The notes under the pieces: generated by a model
What the model was told of the DNA's origin: nothing
Databases searched by the model: none
What the model saw: the letters and a program-made list of their open reading frames with translations, nothing else
DNA from: SZUA-38 sp965212525
GTDB lineage: Bacteria > Pseudomonadota > Gammaproteobacteria > Xanthomonadales > SZUA-38
Direction of reading: 5' to 3'
Assembly (NCBI GenBank): GCA_965212525.1
Contig: CBDBVC010000030.1
Location: 62,001-126,000 of the forward strand
DNA: 64,000 nucleotides
Shown here: positions 26,893-35,333 of the stretch, piece by piece
Numbering within the stretch: position 1 is the stretch's first letter
Layout: every line of letters begins with the position of its first letter
Program-made: the position numbers and the translations under genes

Positions 26893-27441
26893 TCATCCAC
26901 TCGTTTGGTTTATCAACCAGAGCGACGAAAACCCCAGCAGTTGGCTGACATTGAGATTCAAAGTTTTAAGTCTGAATCGAATATTTAAATTCGCGCCTTC
27001 CACTTTCTTCATTAAGAACGATATCACACCTGATTTCTTTGCCTTATCGCAAGGCAATGGAGACACTCCTGTTTTGACTTCTAGATTTACACCCAGAAAA
27101 TTGGCATCTTCACCCATGTACTGACTTGACCCTCTAGCCACCTCAGCATTAACCTCTCCAGTCCATCCGCTGAATTCATTGGAAAGGATAACTATTATCA
27201 GATCATTGTTTTTGAAATCTACCGACCCATACTTTTCTTCACCAAATACTGATTGGCCATCAGTGTTGTAAATTTCACTCAACTCTTCATGATTCGATAC
27301 ATGAAAAAACCGTGTACTGGAAGACCCGCCATCAACTTTAGTCAATGAATATAACTCTAGCTCTAACTTCTCATTTCTTGAATCACATGAAGACAAAGTA
27401 AACAGAACAATAAGAGCTATTAATATCGAATTAATATTCAT
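26893..27441 (-). CDS. Putative lipoprotein, function unknown
   Basis: 182 residues from the ATG at 27441. The N-terminus has a hydrophobic stretch ending in the lipobox LSSC (SILIALIVLFTLSSC), so the mature protein should be lipid-anchored at C19. The body is beta-rich (VDFKNNDLIIVILSNEFSGW) with one further cysteine (PLPCDKAKKSG). GC is clearly below that of the backbone, in keeping with acquisition from elsewhere. Not recognised. Confidence 0.6.
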   Translation of the reverse strand: MNINSILIALIVLFTLSSCDSRNEKLELELYSLTKVDGGSSSTRFFHVSNHEELSEIYNTDGQSVFGEEKYGSVDFKNNDLIIVILSNEFSGWTGEVNAEVARGSSQYMGEDANFLGVNLEVKTGVSPLPCDKAKKSGVISFLMKKVEGANLNIRFRLKTLNLNVSQLLGFSSLWLINQTSG

Positions 27442-27512
27442 CAATATTGCACCAAGCGAAGTGACAGAAAACTACACTTGTGAAAAGGTTTGTTGAGAGT
27501 GTTATCCACTGA

Positions 27513-28169
27513 TTAATCCTCAAATCCATCCATGAATATGGGATCGATCACTAACTCGAAGAACTCGAAATCATCCACTGCGACGTCGCCTTCGAAACCC
27601 AACCCCGAATGCACATAACGTAATCGTATGTGGATGGTTTGTGGAATGAAGGGCTCGAGTGAGGTAAACACCGACTGCTGCCATAAGTCAACATTATCGT
27701 TGAGGGGTGGAATGATGTCGCTTAAAAGAAGATTCATACCTGAATCCAGCACATCAACATGAAGTGTACCCATGTCTGCTCCGAACATGTGGTACCAGAA
27801 AGAAATATGCGGGTTGCTGGTAGTCAACAGTTCCAGTGGCGGTGAAATCAGCATGCTGACATTAGTCTGGTTCGAACACGGTGATGAGGCTTCAACATAC
27901 AGGTATTGGCCCAATCCGGTGCCCAGTGTGTGATCCACATCCGGGCCAGTTCCCGCAGACCCGGTACCACCCGAATCAACCAGCCAGTCCTGATCATCCA
28001 TCACGGCCTCGTTGAGCCACCCCGTGGTACTCAGTACACAGGCAGAGGTACAGCTGTTAGCACACAGCGGCTCGGACTCAAAGTCCTCAAAGTACGGCGG
28101 CGTCACAGCATGCGCCGATGCCACAAAACAAAACAGAACTGTCAACGACTGGGCAAGTGTGATTTTCAT
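27513..28169 (-). CDS. Secreted MAM-like beta-sandwich protein
   Basis: 218 residues from the ATG at 28169. Signal peptide KITLAQSLTVLFCFVASAHA, then a jelly-roll domain of MAM type: YFEDFESEPLCAN, WLVDSGGTGSAGTGP, SMLISPPLEL, HISFWYHMFGADMGTLHVDV and IRLRYVHSGLGFEGDVAVDDFEF. The protein ends IFMDGFED, nearly the same as the end of the sugar dehydrogenase at 50816 (FIFDDGFED). Extracellular adhesion or glycan binding is plausible; not shown. Confidence 0.72.
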   Translation of the reverse strand: MKITLAQSLTVLFCFVASAHAVTPPYFEDFESEPLCANSCTSACVLSTTGWLNEAVMDDQDWLVDSGGTGSAGTGPDVDHTLGTGLGQYLYVEASSPCSNQTNVSMLISPPLELLTTSNPHISFWYHMFGADMGTLHVDVLDSGMNLLLSDIIPPLNDNVDLWQQSVFTSLEPFIPQTIHIRLRYVHSGLGFEGDVAVDDFEFFELVIDPIFMDGFED

Positions 28170-28192
28170 GTCTACCCCCGAATGTGATACCC

Positions 28193-28200
28193 GGACACCC
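28193..28200 (+). repeat. GGACACCC left end of the first transposase unit
   Basis: GGACACCCAGAA followed by a conserved TTGACACAGCC stretch, 130 bases before the transposase start. The same left end occurs at 32256 and 34072. Confidence 0.55.
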
Positions 28201-28329
28201 AGAACCATCTTGACACAGCCACCTGCGACAGACAAATCGTCCCCAATCGAGGACACACGCCATTTGACAGCCACCCACAGTGTCGTATGATCAAACCTCA
28301 ATGGACTGAATTGATGACAGGAGGTCGTC

Positions 28330-29283
28330 ATGACAATTGCCCGCAACAGGCAGGTGTGCCTGGATTCCACCCCTTACTACCACTGTATCTGTCGCTGTGT
28401 GCGCCGCGCCTTTCTATGTGGCGAGGACAAGCTCACAGGTCAATCCTTTGAACACCGACGCGGCTGGATAGAGGATGAGCTGTTTCGATTGGCCGAAATC
28501 TTCTCACTACAGCTGGTCGGCTATGCCGTGATGCACAATCACTACCACGTCATAGTCAGGATTGATCGCGAGAGTGCGCTCGAATGGAGCATCGAAGAAG
28601 TGGCAGAACGCTGGGGTCGTCTCTACGCTGTGCCCGAGATCATTCAGCAATACCTGACCGGTGAACTGGAAGCAGCGAATCATCTGGATACCATCATCGA
28701 ACAATGGCGCAACCGCCTGTGTTCATTGAGCTGGTTCATGAAAATCATGAACTACAACATCGCTGTGCAGGCCAACAAGGAAGACAACTGCACAGGTCGA
28801 TTCTGGGAAGGACGATTCAAATCACAGGCCCTGCTGGATGAGGCTGCACTGCTGCAATGCATGGCCTATGTGGACCTGAACCCTGTCAGGGCGAAGATTG
28901 CCGCGACGCCTGAGCAATCCGAATACACATCCATCAAGAAACGACTGGATGAAACCATTCATGACCTGATGCCCTTCAGGGAATCAGGGCAAACCCATCT
29001 TGAAGATCACATTGATGTGATCCCATTCACTTTCAACGACTACCTGAACCTCGTAGACTGGACCGGACGAATCATCCGGGAAGACAAGCGCGGCGCCATT
29101 CCTGAAGACTACCCGCCAATACTCGATCGAATCGGTAAACAACCGCAGGAATGGATGAAGTCGATGAAACCCAGGCCCACATGGACGCAAAAGGCATTGG
29201 GATCCAAAGAAAAAATCAAGGCGTACTGCCAGGCTATTGGTCAGAAGTGGCTCTGGCAGTCAGAGACGACCGTCGCAAGCTAG
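28330..29283 (+). CDS. rayT: REP-associated tyrosine transposase (Y1_Tnp), type I, full length
   Basis: 317 residues of the RAYT/TnpREP branch of IS200/IS605-like HUH enzymes, which nick and join single strands at hairpins. The N-terminus reads CLDSTPYYHCICRCVRRAFLCGED, the HUH pair is in AVMHNHYHVIVRI, and the characteristic CMAYVDLNPVRAKIA motif follows at about 180. The C-terminal third (DWTGRIIREDKRGAIPEDYP) is shared with the type II copy at 34151 but diverged. A strong AGGAGG precedes the ATG. Probably intact. Confidence 0.9.
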   Translation: MTIARNRQVCLDSTPYYHCICRCVRRAFLCGEDKLTGQSFEHRRGWIEDELFRLAEIFSLQLVGYAVMHNHYHVIVRIDRESALEWSIEEVAERWGRLYAVPEIIQQYLTGELEAANHLDTIIEQWRNRLCSLSWFMKIMNYNIAVQANKEDNCTGRFWEGRFKSQALLDEAALLQCMAYVDLNPVRAKIAATPEQSEYTSIKKRLDETIHDLMPFRESGQTHLEDHIDVIPFTFNDYLNLVDWTGRIIREDKRGAIPEDYPPILDRIGKQPQEWMKSMKPRPTWTQKALGSKEKIKAYCQAIGQKWLWQSETTVAS

Positions 29284-29681
29284 AAAAGCAGGCCCAGTAA
29301 ATCAAATCTCAGCGCATCTGGGCTACCAGAGGGATTCGCTTGCCTCGAATCTGGCCATATCAGGTCAAACGATTCAATTCCCCTGCTGATCTTTCGAAAA
29401 CACACACAACACTGCACATGAAACTAGTTAGAGAGGAACACTGAATGAGATCTTCCCTGATCTCTCATTTTGCGTGTGTCCTGGATATTTTAAAGACTCT
29501 ATGTATCTGGGCTTCCAAAGGGATTCGCTTGTCTTGAATCTGGCCATATCAGGCGAAACGATTCAATTCCCCTGCTGATCTTTCGAAAACACACACAACA
29601 CTGCACATGATACTGAGCTAACAGGCATAACACGTGAGATCATCCATGATCTCTCAATTTACGTGTGTCCTGGATATTCTG
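29284..29681. repeat. Two tandem copies of the type I right end
   Basis: The same block of about 190 bases occurs twice (about 29300-29490 and 29491-29678), including GGGATTCGCTTGYCTYGAAT, CAATTCCCCTGCTGATCTTT, a hairpin (GAGATC..GATCTC at 29447-29464 and 29636-29653) and GTGTGTCCTGGATATT (minus strand GGAC head at 29478-29481 and 29667-29670). A third copy is at 32459-32650. No gene is seen. Confidence 0.75.
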
Positions 29682-30347
29682 CTCTACTCAGTCAATGAGC
29701 TGGTCGCAACATATCTTGAAGGTGGTGATCTGAGTGAATCCGAACGATTACAGGTAGATGCCCAGATCGAGTCCTGGCGAAGTAACCTGTTCAATATCAG
29801 CAAGTTCATGGGGTATCTCAATGAGAAGATAGCCCGACAGGCCAATGAAGAAGACAAATGCAAGGGCCGCTTCTGGGAAGGCCGGTTCAAGTGTCAGGCC
29901 CTGCTCGATGAAGCAGCCGTCATCCAGTGCATGGCGTATGTGGATCTGAACCCCGTACGAGCGAAAATGACAAAGACACCAGAGAAATCAGAGTTCACCA
30001 GCATCTACAAACGACTCACTAAACCCGACAACAACCTGATGCCCTTCGCACAACAGAAACGGTCATTGGATGAGCTGGACACCTGCCTTCCTATCGAACA
30101 GGCCGACTATCTTAATCTGTTGGACTGGACGGGCCGAGTCGTCAGACAGGATAAACGTGGGGCCATTCCAGAGGACTACCCGCCCATTCTCGACAGACTT
30201 GGCAAGACCCCGAAGGAATGGATGAAAGAAATGACACCAAATCCGGATTTCTTCGAGAAGGCGAAAGGCTCAATAGAAGCCATTCAGGCTTACTGTCACG
30301 CGCTCGGCAAACGGTGGTTGTGGCGAAAGGCAACTGAAACGCCGTAA
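29682..30347 (+). pseudogene. 5'-truncated REP-associated tyrosine transposase, type II
   Basis: From CTCTACTCAGTCAA at 29682 onward the sequence is almost identical to the second two-thirds of the full gene at 34151 (SVNELVATYLEGGDLSESER through the C-terminal WRKATETP). The first about 98 residues, including the HUH motif, are missing and are replaced by GTGTCCTGGATATT from the preceding right end. It cannot encode an active nuclease. Confidence 0.88.
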
Positions 30348-30445
30348 GACACCCTTCACCAACCAGGTATACCCGCATTCTGGACAAGCCAGAGAACCCC
30401 ACTCGCGTAGGGTTCAGCCAAAACAGTTAAAAATCACTGAACTCG

Positions 30446-30545
30446 ACTGATTTCTGGTGTCTCCAGCGCAATCAACACACATTCACTCACTGAACCTAAT
30501 TGTAGATGACCATGTGGTGTACAATCCAGATTGTATGGATGTCCA
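30446..30545. repeat. Type II right end, copy a
   Basis: Contains CGCAATCAACACACATTCAC, CTGAACCTAATTGT and hairpin ACAATC-CA-GATTGT (30521-30534) followed by ATGGATGTCC (minus strand GGAC at 30541-30544). Near-identical copies at 33204-33303 and 35207-35306. Confidence 0.7.
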
Positions 30546-30570
30546 CATTTACTCCAGGAAACCTAATCAT

Positions 30571-30600
30571 AAAAAAGCCCCGGCATGATGCTGCCGGGGC
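30571..30600 (-). terminator. Intrinsic terminator of the cysteine-rich protein gene
   Basis: On the minus strand GCCCCGGCA-GCATCA-TGCCGGGGC is a nine-pair stem followed by TTTTTT, 26 bases past the stop at 30627. Confidence 0.88.
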
Positions 30601-30626
30601 CGAGTTTGCAACTACTTGACTTGCTA

Positions 30627-32099
30627 TTACTCTCGAGGTGCACATCTTGTTCGACAGCAAATCGCGCCGAATCCACCCTTACAGCATTGGGTTCCTGTCT
30701 GATTCTCACAGTTACCACCACTACAGTTAATGCCCATGACTCTGCAAGTGCTGCTCCCAGTGAGACAACCTTCGGTCAAGCAATTTGGACACTCTGCAAA
30801 TTCTGGACAAGCGGGGCCACCTTTCAGTGCAACCAATGCCTTTTGATCCTGATAGAAAGACTTTTCACTGATGAATGCAGCGGGACGGCCCATCACATCA
30901 GCGATACTGCGCTTGGACATGCTGTTACCTGTTTGATCAACCGCATCAGTAATTCTCATGTCAGTACAGGAAGATCCACTTACCTGCTCAACAGAGCAGG
31001 TGAACTCTACTTTCGCGAGTGCAATCGGCTGACCTTCTTCGCTGAAATTAAGTGCCAACTGGTAATTCAATTTTCCATTTGCCAGCATGATCCGGCTATC
31101 TACATCCCCGTGATTACCGGGGCCAACTGGAATTACACGATCGAGATCATCGTAATGCAACGTCATGAAGCCATCCAATGGCTCAATAAACGCAACCTTC
31201 TGATTGTAGGAATTTACATAATTCAGCCGGGGGCGATAACGAAGAGACAGTGAAAACGGGGTTTTTTCTGCAGACTTGTCATCACTGAAACCCAGAGAAT
31301 GAAACTCCAGCTCCATGAATTCATCTGAACCACATTCGTACAGGGCCAGCGATGCATCATCGAGCCATTTCAGCATATGCCCAGATCCTTCTGCTGTTTT
31401 CAGCTCGGCTGATGACAGTTCCGCATAATAGAAACTCGGACTGACTTTGTTCGCAAATATCACATCCTTTGAAGACAATGCCTTCGAGATATCCGATGTT
31501 GCTATGCGTTGATTTGCGAAAATCTTGAGTGGTGAGAAGATCACCACAGATGCCTTGTAGTCTTTCGGGTTATTCAGATCAAATCCAACAATGACATTTG
31601 TCTGTGCCAGTAGAGCGTCGGTGTCCAGGTCATACAATCCGATCGGTGCTTCGAACGCAAGATGATTCGGGCCCGTTGTTGAATTGTGGTGGAACAATCC
31701 GATCCATGTGCCACGTGTTGAGAGGCTAACGCGAGCAACTTTATGACTGGAATCAACAGGTCGAATAGTACCTCTGATGGCCTCGATCTTTGACACAAAT
31801 GCAAGATCCTTTTGCATGGTCTGCCCAAGAGTGAGTGTCAGATCCATATCAACTGGATAGGGGATTTGACCGTCACCCTCAATGTATGCATTCTTCCAGT
31901 TGATCTTCACAACGTCAGAATGACCAACAATGGTTTTCGGACTGATACCGAATAACCGATCCTTCGTTTGCTCTGAAAGAGTAACCTCGCCATCACCAAT
32001 CAACCTTGTCTCGCGAGGGGGTGTCTGCAGATCCTGTGAAAAGATTGCGCTTGAGAATAGAAGAAAGAGTAGTGCTATCGTGATTGTTACTCTAGACAT
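30627..32099 (-). CDS. Secreted protein of unknown function with cysteine-rich tail
   Basis: 490 residues with AGGAGGT upstream of the ATG. Signal peptide TITIALLFLLFSSAIFS. Residues about 25-420 are a beta-rich region without a recognised domain (FNQIGxF-like repeats are absent; strands such as MDLTLTLGQTM and FSLSLRYRPRLNYV are visible). The last about 60 residues contain twelve cysteines (CPEFAECPNCLTEGC, STCRVMGINCSGGNC, TQCCKGGFGAICCRTRC), a knottin-like pattern unusual for a gammaproteobacterium. It lies between transposase fragments and has its own terminator, so it may have travelled with them. Unknown function. Confidence 0.7.
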   Translation of the reverse strand: MSRVTITIALLFLLFSSAIFSQDLQTPPRETRLIGDGEVTLSEQTKDRLFGISPKTIVGHSDVVKINWKNAYIEGDGQIPYPVDMDLTLTLGQTMQKDLAFVSKIEAIRGTIRPVDSSHKVARVSLSTRGTWIGLFHHNSTTGPNHLAFEAPIGLYDLDTDALLAQTNVIVGFDLNNPKDYKASVVIFSPLKIFANQRIATSDISKALSSKDVIFANKVSPSFYYAELSSAELKTAEGSGHMLKWLDDASLALYECGSDEFMELEFHSLGFSDDKSAEKTPFSLSLRYRPRLNYVNSYNQKVAFIEPLDGFMTLHYDDLDRVIPVGPGNHGDVDSRIMLANGKLNYQLALNFSEEGQPIALAKVEFTCSVEQVSGSSCTDMRITDAVDQTGNSMSKRSIADVMGRPAAFISEKSFYQDQKALVALKGGPACPEFAECPNCLTEGCLTGSSTCRVMGINCSGGNCENQTGTQCCKGGFGAICCRTRCAPRE

Positions 32100-32255
32100 G
32101 TTGTACCTCCTAGGTGAATTTCACCTGGTAGCGCCTAGATATCAATCCATATGATAATACCGCAAACTCAGCCTAGTCCAGTTGCCAATAAAAAATGTGA
32201 TTGATTCGTTAAGTTTTTGAATGTGATGCTGTGAATGTGATGCTAATGTGATGCT

Positions 32256-32263
32256 GGACACCC
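32256..32263 (+). repeat. GGACACCC left end fused to a transposase 3' fragment
   Basis: GGACACCCAGAATCTG at 32256-32271 is followed within 5 bases by the last part of a type I transposase gene, so about 1 kb of the unit has been lost. Confidence 0.55.
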
Positions 32264-32273
32264 AGAATCTGTG

Positions 32274-32443
32274 CGCCAATACTCGATCGAATCGGTAAAC
32301 CACCGAAGGAATGGATGAAGTCGATGAAACCCAGGCCCAGCTGGACGCAAAAGGCGTTGGGATCGAGGGAAAAGATCAAGGCATACTGCCAGGCTGTTGG
32401 TCAGAAGTGGCTCTGGCAGTCACAGACGACCGTCGTAAGCTAG
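32274..32443 (+). pseudogene. 3' fragment of type I REP-associated tyrosine transposase
   Basis: About 56 codons in frame, PILDRIGKPPKEWMKSMKPR through the WLWQSQTTV end, matching the C-terminus of the gene at 28330 with a few substitutions. No start or HUH domain. Confidence 0.85.
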
Positions 32444-32458
32444 AAAAGCAGATGCAGT

Positions 32459-32758
32459 AAATCAAGACTCTATGTATCTGGGCTTCCAGAGGGATTCGCT
32501 TGTCTTGAATCTGGCCATATCAGGCGAAACGATTCAATTCCCCTGCTGATCTTTCGAAAACACACACAACACTGCACATGAAACTGAGCTAACAGGCACA
32601 ACACGTGAGATCATCCGTGATCTCTCAATTTGCGTGTGTCCTGGATATGTGTGTGTGTCCTGGAAATTATGCTGGAAATTATGGTGAGATCTTCCGTGAT
32701 CTCTCATTTTGCGTGTGTCCTGGATATTTTCTCAATTAGCGTGTGTCCTGGATATTTC
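32459..32758. repeat. Cluster of type I right ends
   Basis: One full right-end block (32459-32650) with hairpin GAGATCATCCGTGATCTC (32607-32624), then three more GTGTGTCCTGGA heads (GTCC at 32657-32660, 32717-32720 and 32745-32748) and a second hairpin (32686-32703). The last head is joined directly to the next transposase fragment. Confidence 0.75.
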
Positions 32759-32995
32759 ATGAATCTGCTCGACTGGACCGGTCGTATTGTCAGACAAGGC
32801 AAGCGTGGTGCCATACCAGATGAATATCCTCCCATACTGGACAGGTTGGGCAAGTCACCGAAGGAATGGATGAAGGAGATGACGCCGAATCCGGACTTCT
32901 TTGAAAAGGCCAAGGGCTCGATTGAAGCCATCCAGGCTTACTGTCAGGCACTCGGAAAACGTTGGTTGTGGCGTCGGGCGACTGAAACGCCGTAA
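32759..32995 (+). pseudogene. 3' fragment of type II REP-associated tyrosine transposase
   Basis: 78 codons (NLLDWTGRIVRQGKRGAIP through the WRRATETP end), the C-terminal quarter of the gene at 34151. Preceded at once by GTGTCCTGGATATTTC. Confidence 0.85.
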
Positions 32996-33203
32996 GACAC
33001 CCTTCACCACCAAATCAACATCTCAATCTGGACCACCCAGAGAATTCCGCTCGTCTTGAATTCATCAATTTGTGGCTGAAACACTAGAAATCAGTCGATT
33101 TCTAACATTTCCACAGAAAACTTGTTCTCACTCGTGAAACCAATGACATTACCAGGATGCATGGGCGTGGATAGGGAGTTTCACGGGTGTCCAGGTTTAT
33201 TCA

Positions 33204-33303
33204 GCTGATTTCTGGTCCATCCAGCGCAATCAACACACATTCACCAACTGAACCTAATTGTCGATGACCATGTGACGTACAATCCAGATTGTATGGCTGT
33301 CCA
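33204..33303. repeat. Type II right end, copy b
   Basis: Same block as copy a with hairpin ACAATCCAGATTGT at 33279-33292 and GTATGGCTGTCC after it. The remaining space 32996-33203 is transposase 3' flank with no gene. Confidence 0.7.
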
Positions 33304-33329
33304 GGTTTATTCAGGATGCACGTCCAGAT

Positions 33330-33857
33330 TTACTTCTTATTTGCAAGCAAAATATACTCACGAAAATATGATTTTTTGTACAATAGTTGAAATATTACAA
33401 AAATTAGCAATGCTGAAATTACACCAACACGAACCAATAGCACTGCTCTTAATTGGTTTTTAATTGACTCGCCTGCAGAAATTAATTCTCTACCATTAAC
33501 CTCAATACCCAATGCATACTTTGAACTAGAATCACGAACCACATCAACATAGGCTTCATCGTTTATATTGGCTAAATGCTCTATCAAATCGCATTCATTT
33601 TTAGTTTTATACTCAGCAGTATATATTCTATTATTATGCTCAACCAATACGTCAATATACAGAAATCCTGATCTTTTACGAGTTGGGCTCTTACAATTAA
33701 CATCAATTACTTGACCATACTCTTTCACAAGCCGCCCCGAGTCTAGCGAAAAAGATGGCCGCATAACTATAAAAGCAATGCAAAGCAAGCCGATCAAATA
33801 AATAACAATCAAATAAAACGTCCTTCTTCGCTTAACTTTCTCAGTTATTTTTTTCAC
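33330..33857 (-). CDS. Small membrane protein, candidate immunity protein of an orphan toxin
   Basis: About 175 residues from a GTG at 33857 (AGGT upstream), very AT-rich. Two membrane segments bracket a soluble part: RRTFYLIVIYLIGLLCIAFIVM near the N-terminus and AVLLVRVGVISALLIFVIFQLLY near the C-terminus; the middle contains two cysteines. It starts 7 bases after the stop of a short orphan reading frame that resembles a toxin tail. Membrane immunity proteins of this layout are common next to Rhs/CDI tips. Family not recognised; the role is inferred from position. Confidence 0.55.
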   Translation of the reverse strand: MKKITEKVKRRRTFYLIVIYLIGLLCIAFIVMRPSFSLDSGRLVKEYGQVIDVNCKSPTRKRSGFLYIDVLVEHNNRIYTAEYKTKNECDLIEHLANINDEAYVDVVRDSSSKYALGIEVNGRELISAGESIKNQLRAVLLVRVGVISALLIFVIFQLLYKKSYFREYILLANKK

Positions 33858-33864
33858 AGTATAT

Positions 33865-34074
33865 TTACCTATTGTTAAAACCTGGGGGCAAAAATGGAAA
33901 TGGTGCAATACTATTATAAATCTCCAAAGTATCTCTCACTTCTCCGTTCACATCAAAAATACCTGCCGATAATTCAATCGTATCTGAAAGCACTTTAAAA
34001 TCTGTCAAGATATTGTCAGTAATTTTTACAGCGTTCACTAAGTTATCTACTGATTTACAAGTAGTGATGCAGGA
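33865..34074 (-). pseudogene. Orphan C-terminal fragment, possible displaced Rhs toxin tip
   Basis: An AT-rich open stretch of about 70 codons without its own start ends VRDTLEIYNSIAPFPFLPPG-FNNR at 33865. Its 5' side is cut by the GGACACCC left end of the next transposase unit (34072). It lies on the same strand as the giant Rhs gene, downstream of it, and is followed at once by a small membrane protein gene. Displaced toxin/immunity modules typically sit this way behind Rhs genes. The domain itself is not recognised. Confidence 0.45.
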
Positions 34075-34079
34075 CACCC
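34072..34079 (+). repeat. GGACACCC left end of the full type II unit
   Basis: GGACACCCAGAATTTGACAT followed by CCTGACACAGCC, 79 bases upstream of the transposase start; matches the left ends at 28193 and 32256. Confidence 0.55.
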
Positions 34080-34150
34080 AGAATTTGACATCCTGACACA
34101 GCCCCAGTAGATTCACAATCAAGGACGATCAACGACAAAAGGAGTTTGTC

Positions 34151-35107
34151 ATGACCATGCCCCGTGCTACCCAGGTATGCCTGGAATCCACCCCCTATTA
34201 CCACTGTGTGTCGCGCTGTGTGCGACAAAGCTACCTTTGCGGCTTTGACCGCCTGACAAAGCGGGATTATGAACACCGTCGAGAATGGGTGGAATCCCTC
34301 ATTCTTCGGCTCTCTGAAGCCTTCTGTATTGATGTCGCGGGCTATGCCGTGATGAGCAATCACTACCACGTCATCCTGCATGTCAATGCCGATCAGGCGC
34401 AGTCGTTGACAGTTCATGAAATTGCCGAACGCTGGGCCCTTCTCTACTCAGTCAACGAGCTGGTCGCAACATATCTTGAAGGTGGTGATCTGAGTGAATC
34501 CGAACGATTACAGGTAGATGCCCAGATCGAGTCCTGGCGAAGTAACCTGTTCAATATCAGCAAGTTCATGGGGTATCTCAATGAGAAGATAGCCCGACAG
34601 GCCAATGAAGAAGACAAATGCAAGGGCCGCTTCTGGGAAGGCCGGTTCAAGTGTCAGGCCCTGCTCGATGAAGCAGCCGTCATCCAGTGCATGGCGTATG
34701 TGGATCTGAACCCCGTACGAGCGAAGATGGCTAGAACACCTGAGAAATCAGAGTTCACCAGCATCTACAAACGACTCACTGAACCCGACAACAACCTGAT
34801 GCCTTTGGCACAACAGAAACGGTCACTGGATGATCTGGATTCCCAGCTGCCCATCGAACAGACCGACTATCTTAATCTGCTGGACTGGACGGGCCGAGTC
34901 GTCAGACAGGACAAGCGCGGTGCAATTCCAGAAAACTACCCGCCCATTCTCGACAGACTGGGTAAATCACCGAAAGAATGGATGAAAGAAATGACGCCAA
35001 ATCCGGATTTCTTCGAGAAGGCGAAAGGCTCAATAGAAGCCATTCAGGCTTACTGTCACGCGCTCGGCAAACGGTGGCTGTGGCGAAAGGCAACTGAAAC
35101 GCCGTAA
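34151..35107 (+). CDS. rayT: REP-associated tyrosine transposase (Y1_Tnp), type II, full length
   Basis: 318 residues, same family as the gene at 28330. N-terminal CLESTPYYHCVSRCVRQSYLCG, HUH motif AVMSNHYHVILHV, and CMAYVDLNPVRAKM. Its 3' two-thirds are the source-like sequence of the truncated copies at 29682 and 32759. The unit runs from the GGACACCC end at 34072 to the hairpin right end at 35207-35306. The frame is intact with AAGGAG in front of the ATG, so it could supply the enzyme for the defective copies. Confidence 0.9.
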   Translation: MTMPRATQVCLESTPYYHCVSRCVRQSYLCGFDRLTKRDYEHRREWVESLILRLSEAFCIDVAGYAVMSNHYHVILHVNADQAQSLTVHEIAERWALLYSVNELVATYLEGGDLSESERLQVDAQIESWRSNLFNISKFMGYLNEKIARQANEEDKCKGRFWEGRFKCQALLDEAAVIQCMAYVDLNPVRAKMARTPEKSEFTSIYKRLTEPDNNLMPLAQQKRSLDDLDSQLPIEQTDYLNLLDWTGRVVRQDKRGAIPENYPPILDRLGKSPKEWMKEMTPNPDFFEKAKGSIEAIQAYCHALGKRWLWRKATETP

Positions 35108-35206
35108 GACACCCTTCACCAACCAGGTATACCCGCATTCTGGACAAGCCAGAGAACCCCACTCGCGTAGAGTTCAGTTAAAACATCAAAAAATTATTGA
35201 ATTTAG

Positions 35207-35306
35207 CTGATTTCTGGTCGATCCAGCGCAATCAACACACATTCACTCACTGAACCTAATTGTCGATGACCATGTGGTTTACAATCCAGATTGTATGGAT
35301 GTCCGC
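35207..35306. repeat. Type II right end, copy c
   Basis: Hairpin ACAATCCAGATTGT at 35281-35294 and ATGGATGTCC after it. It runs straight into the IS3-family element without an intervening inverted repeat. Confidence 0.7.
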
Positions 35307-35333
35307 ATTTACCGTTCATAAGGAGAGCTCACC

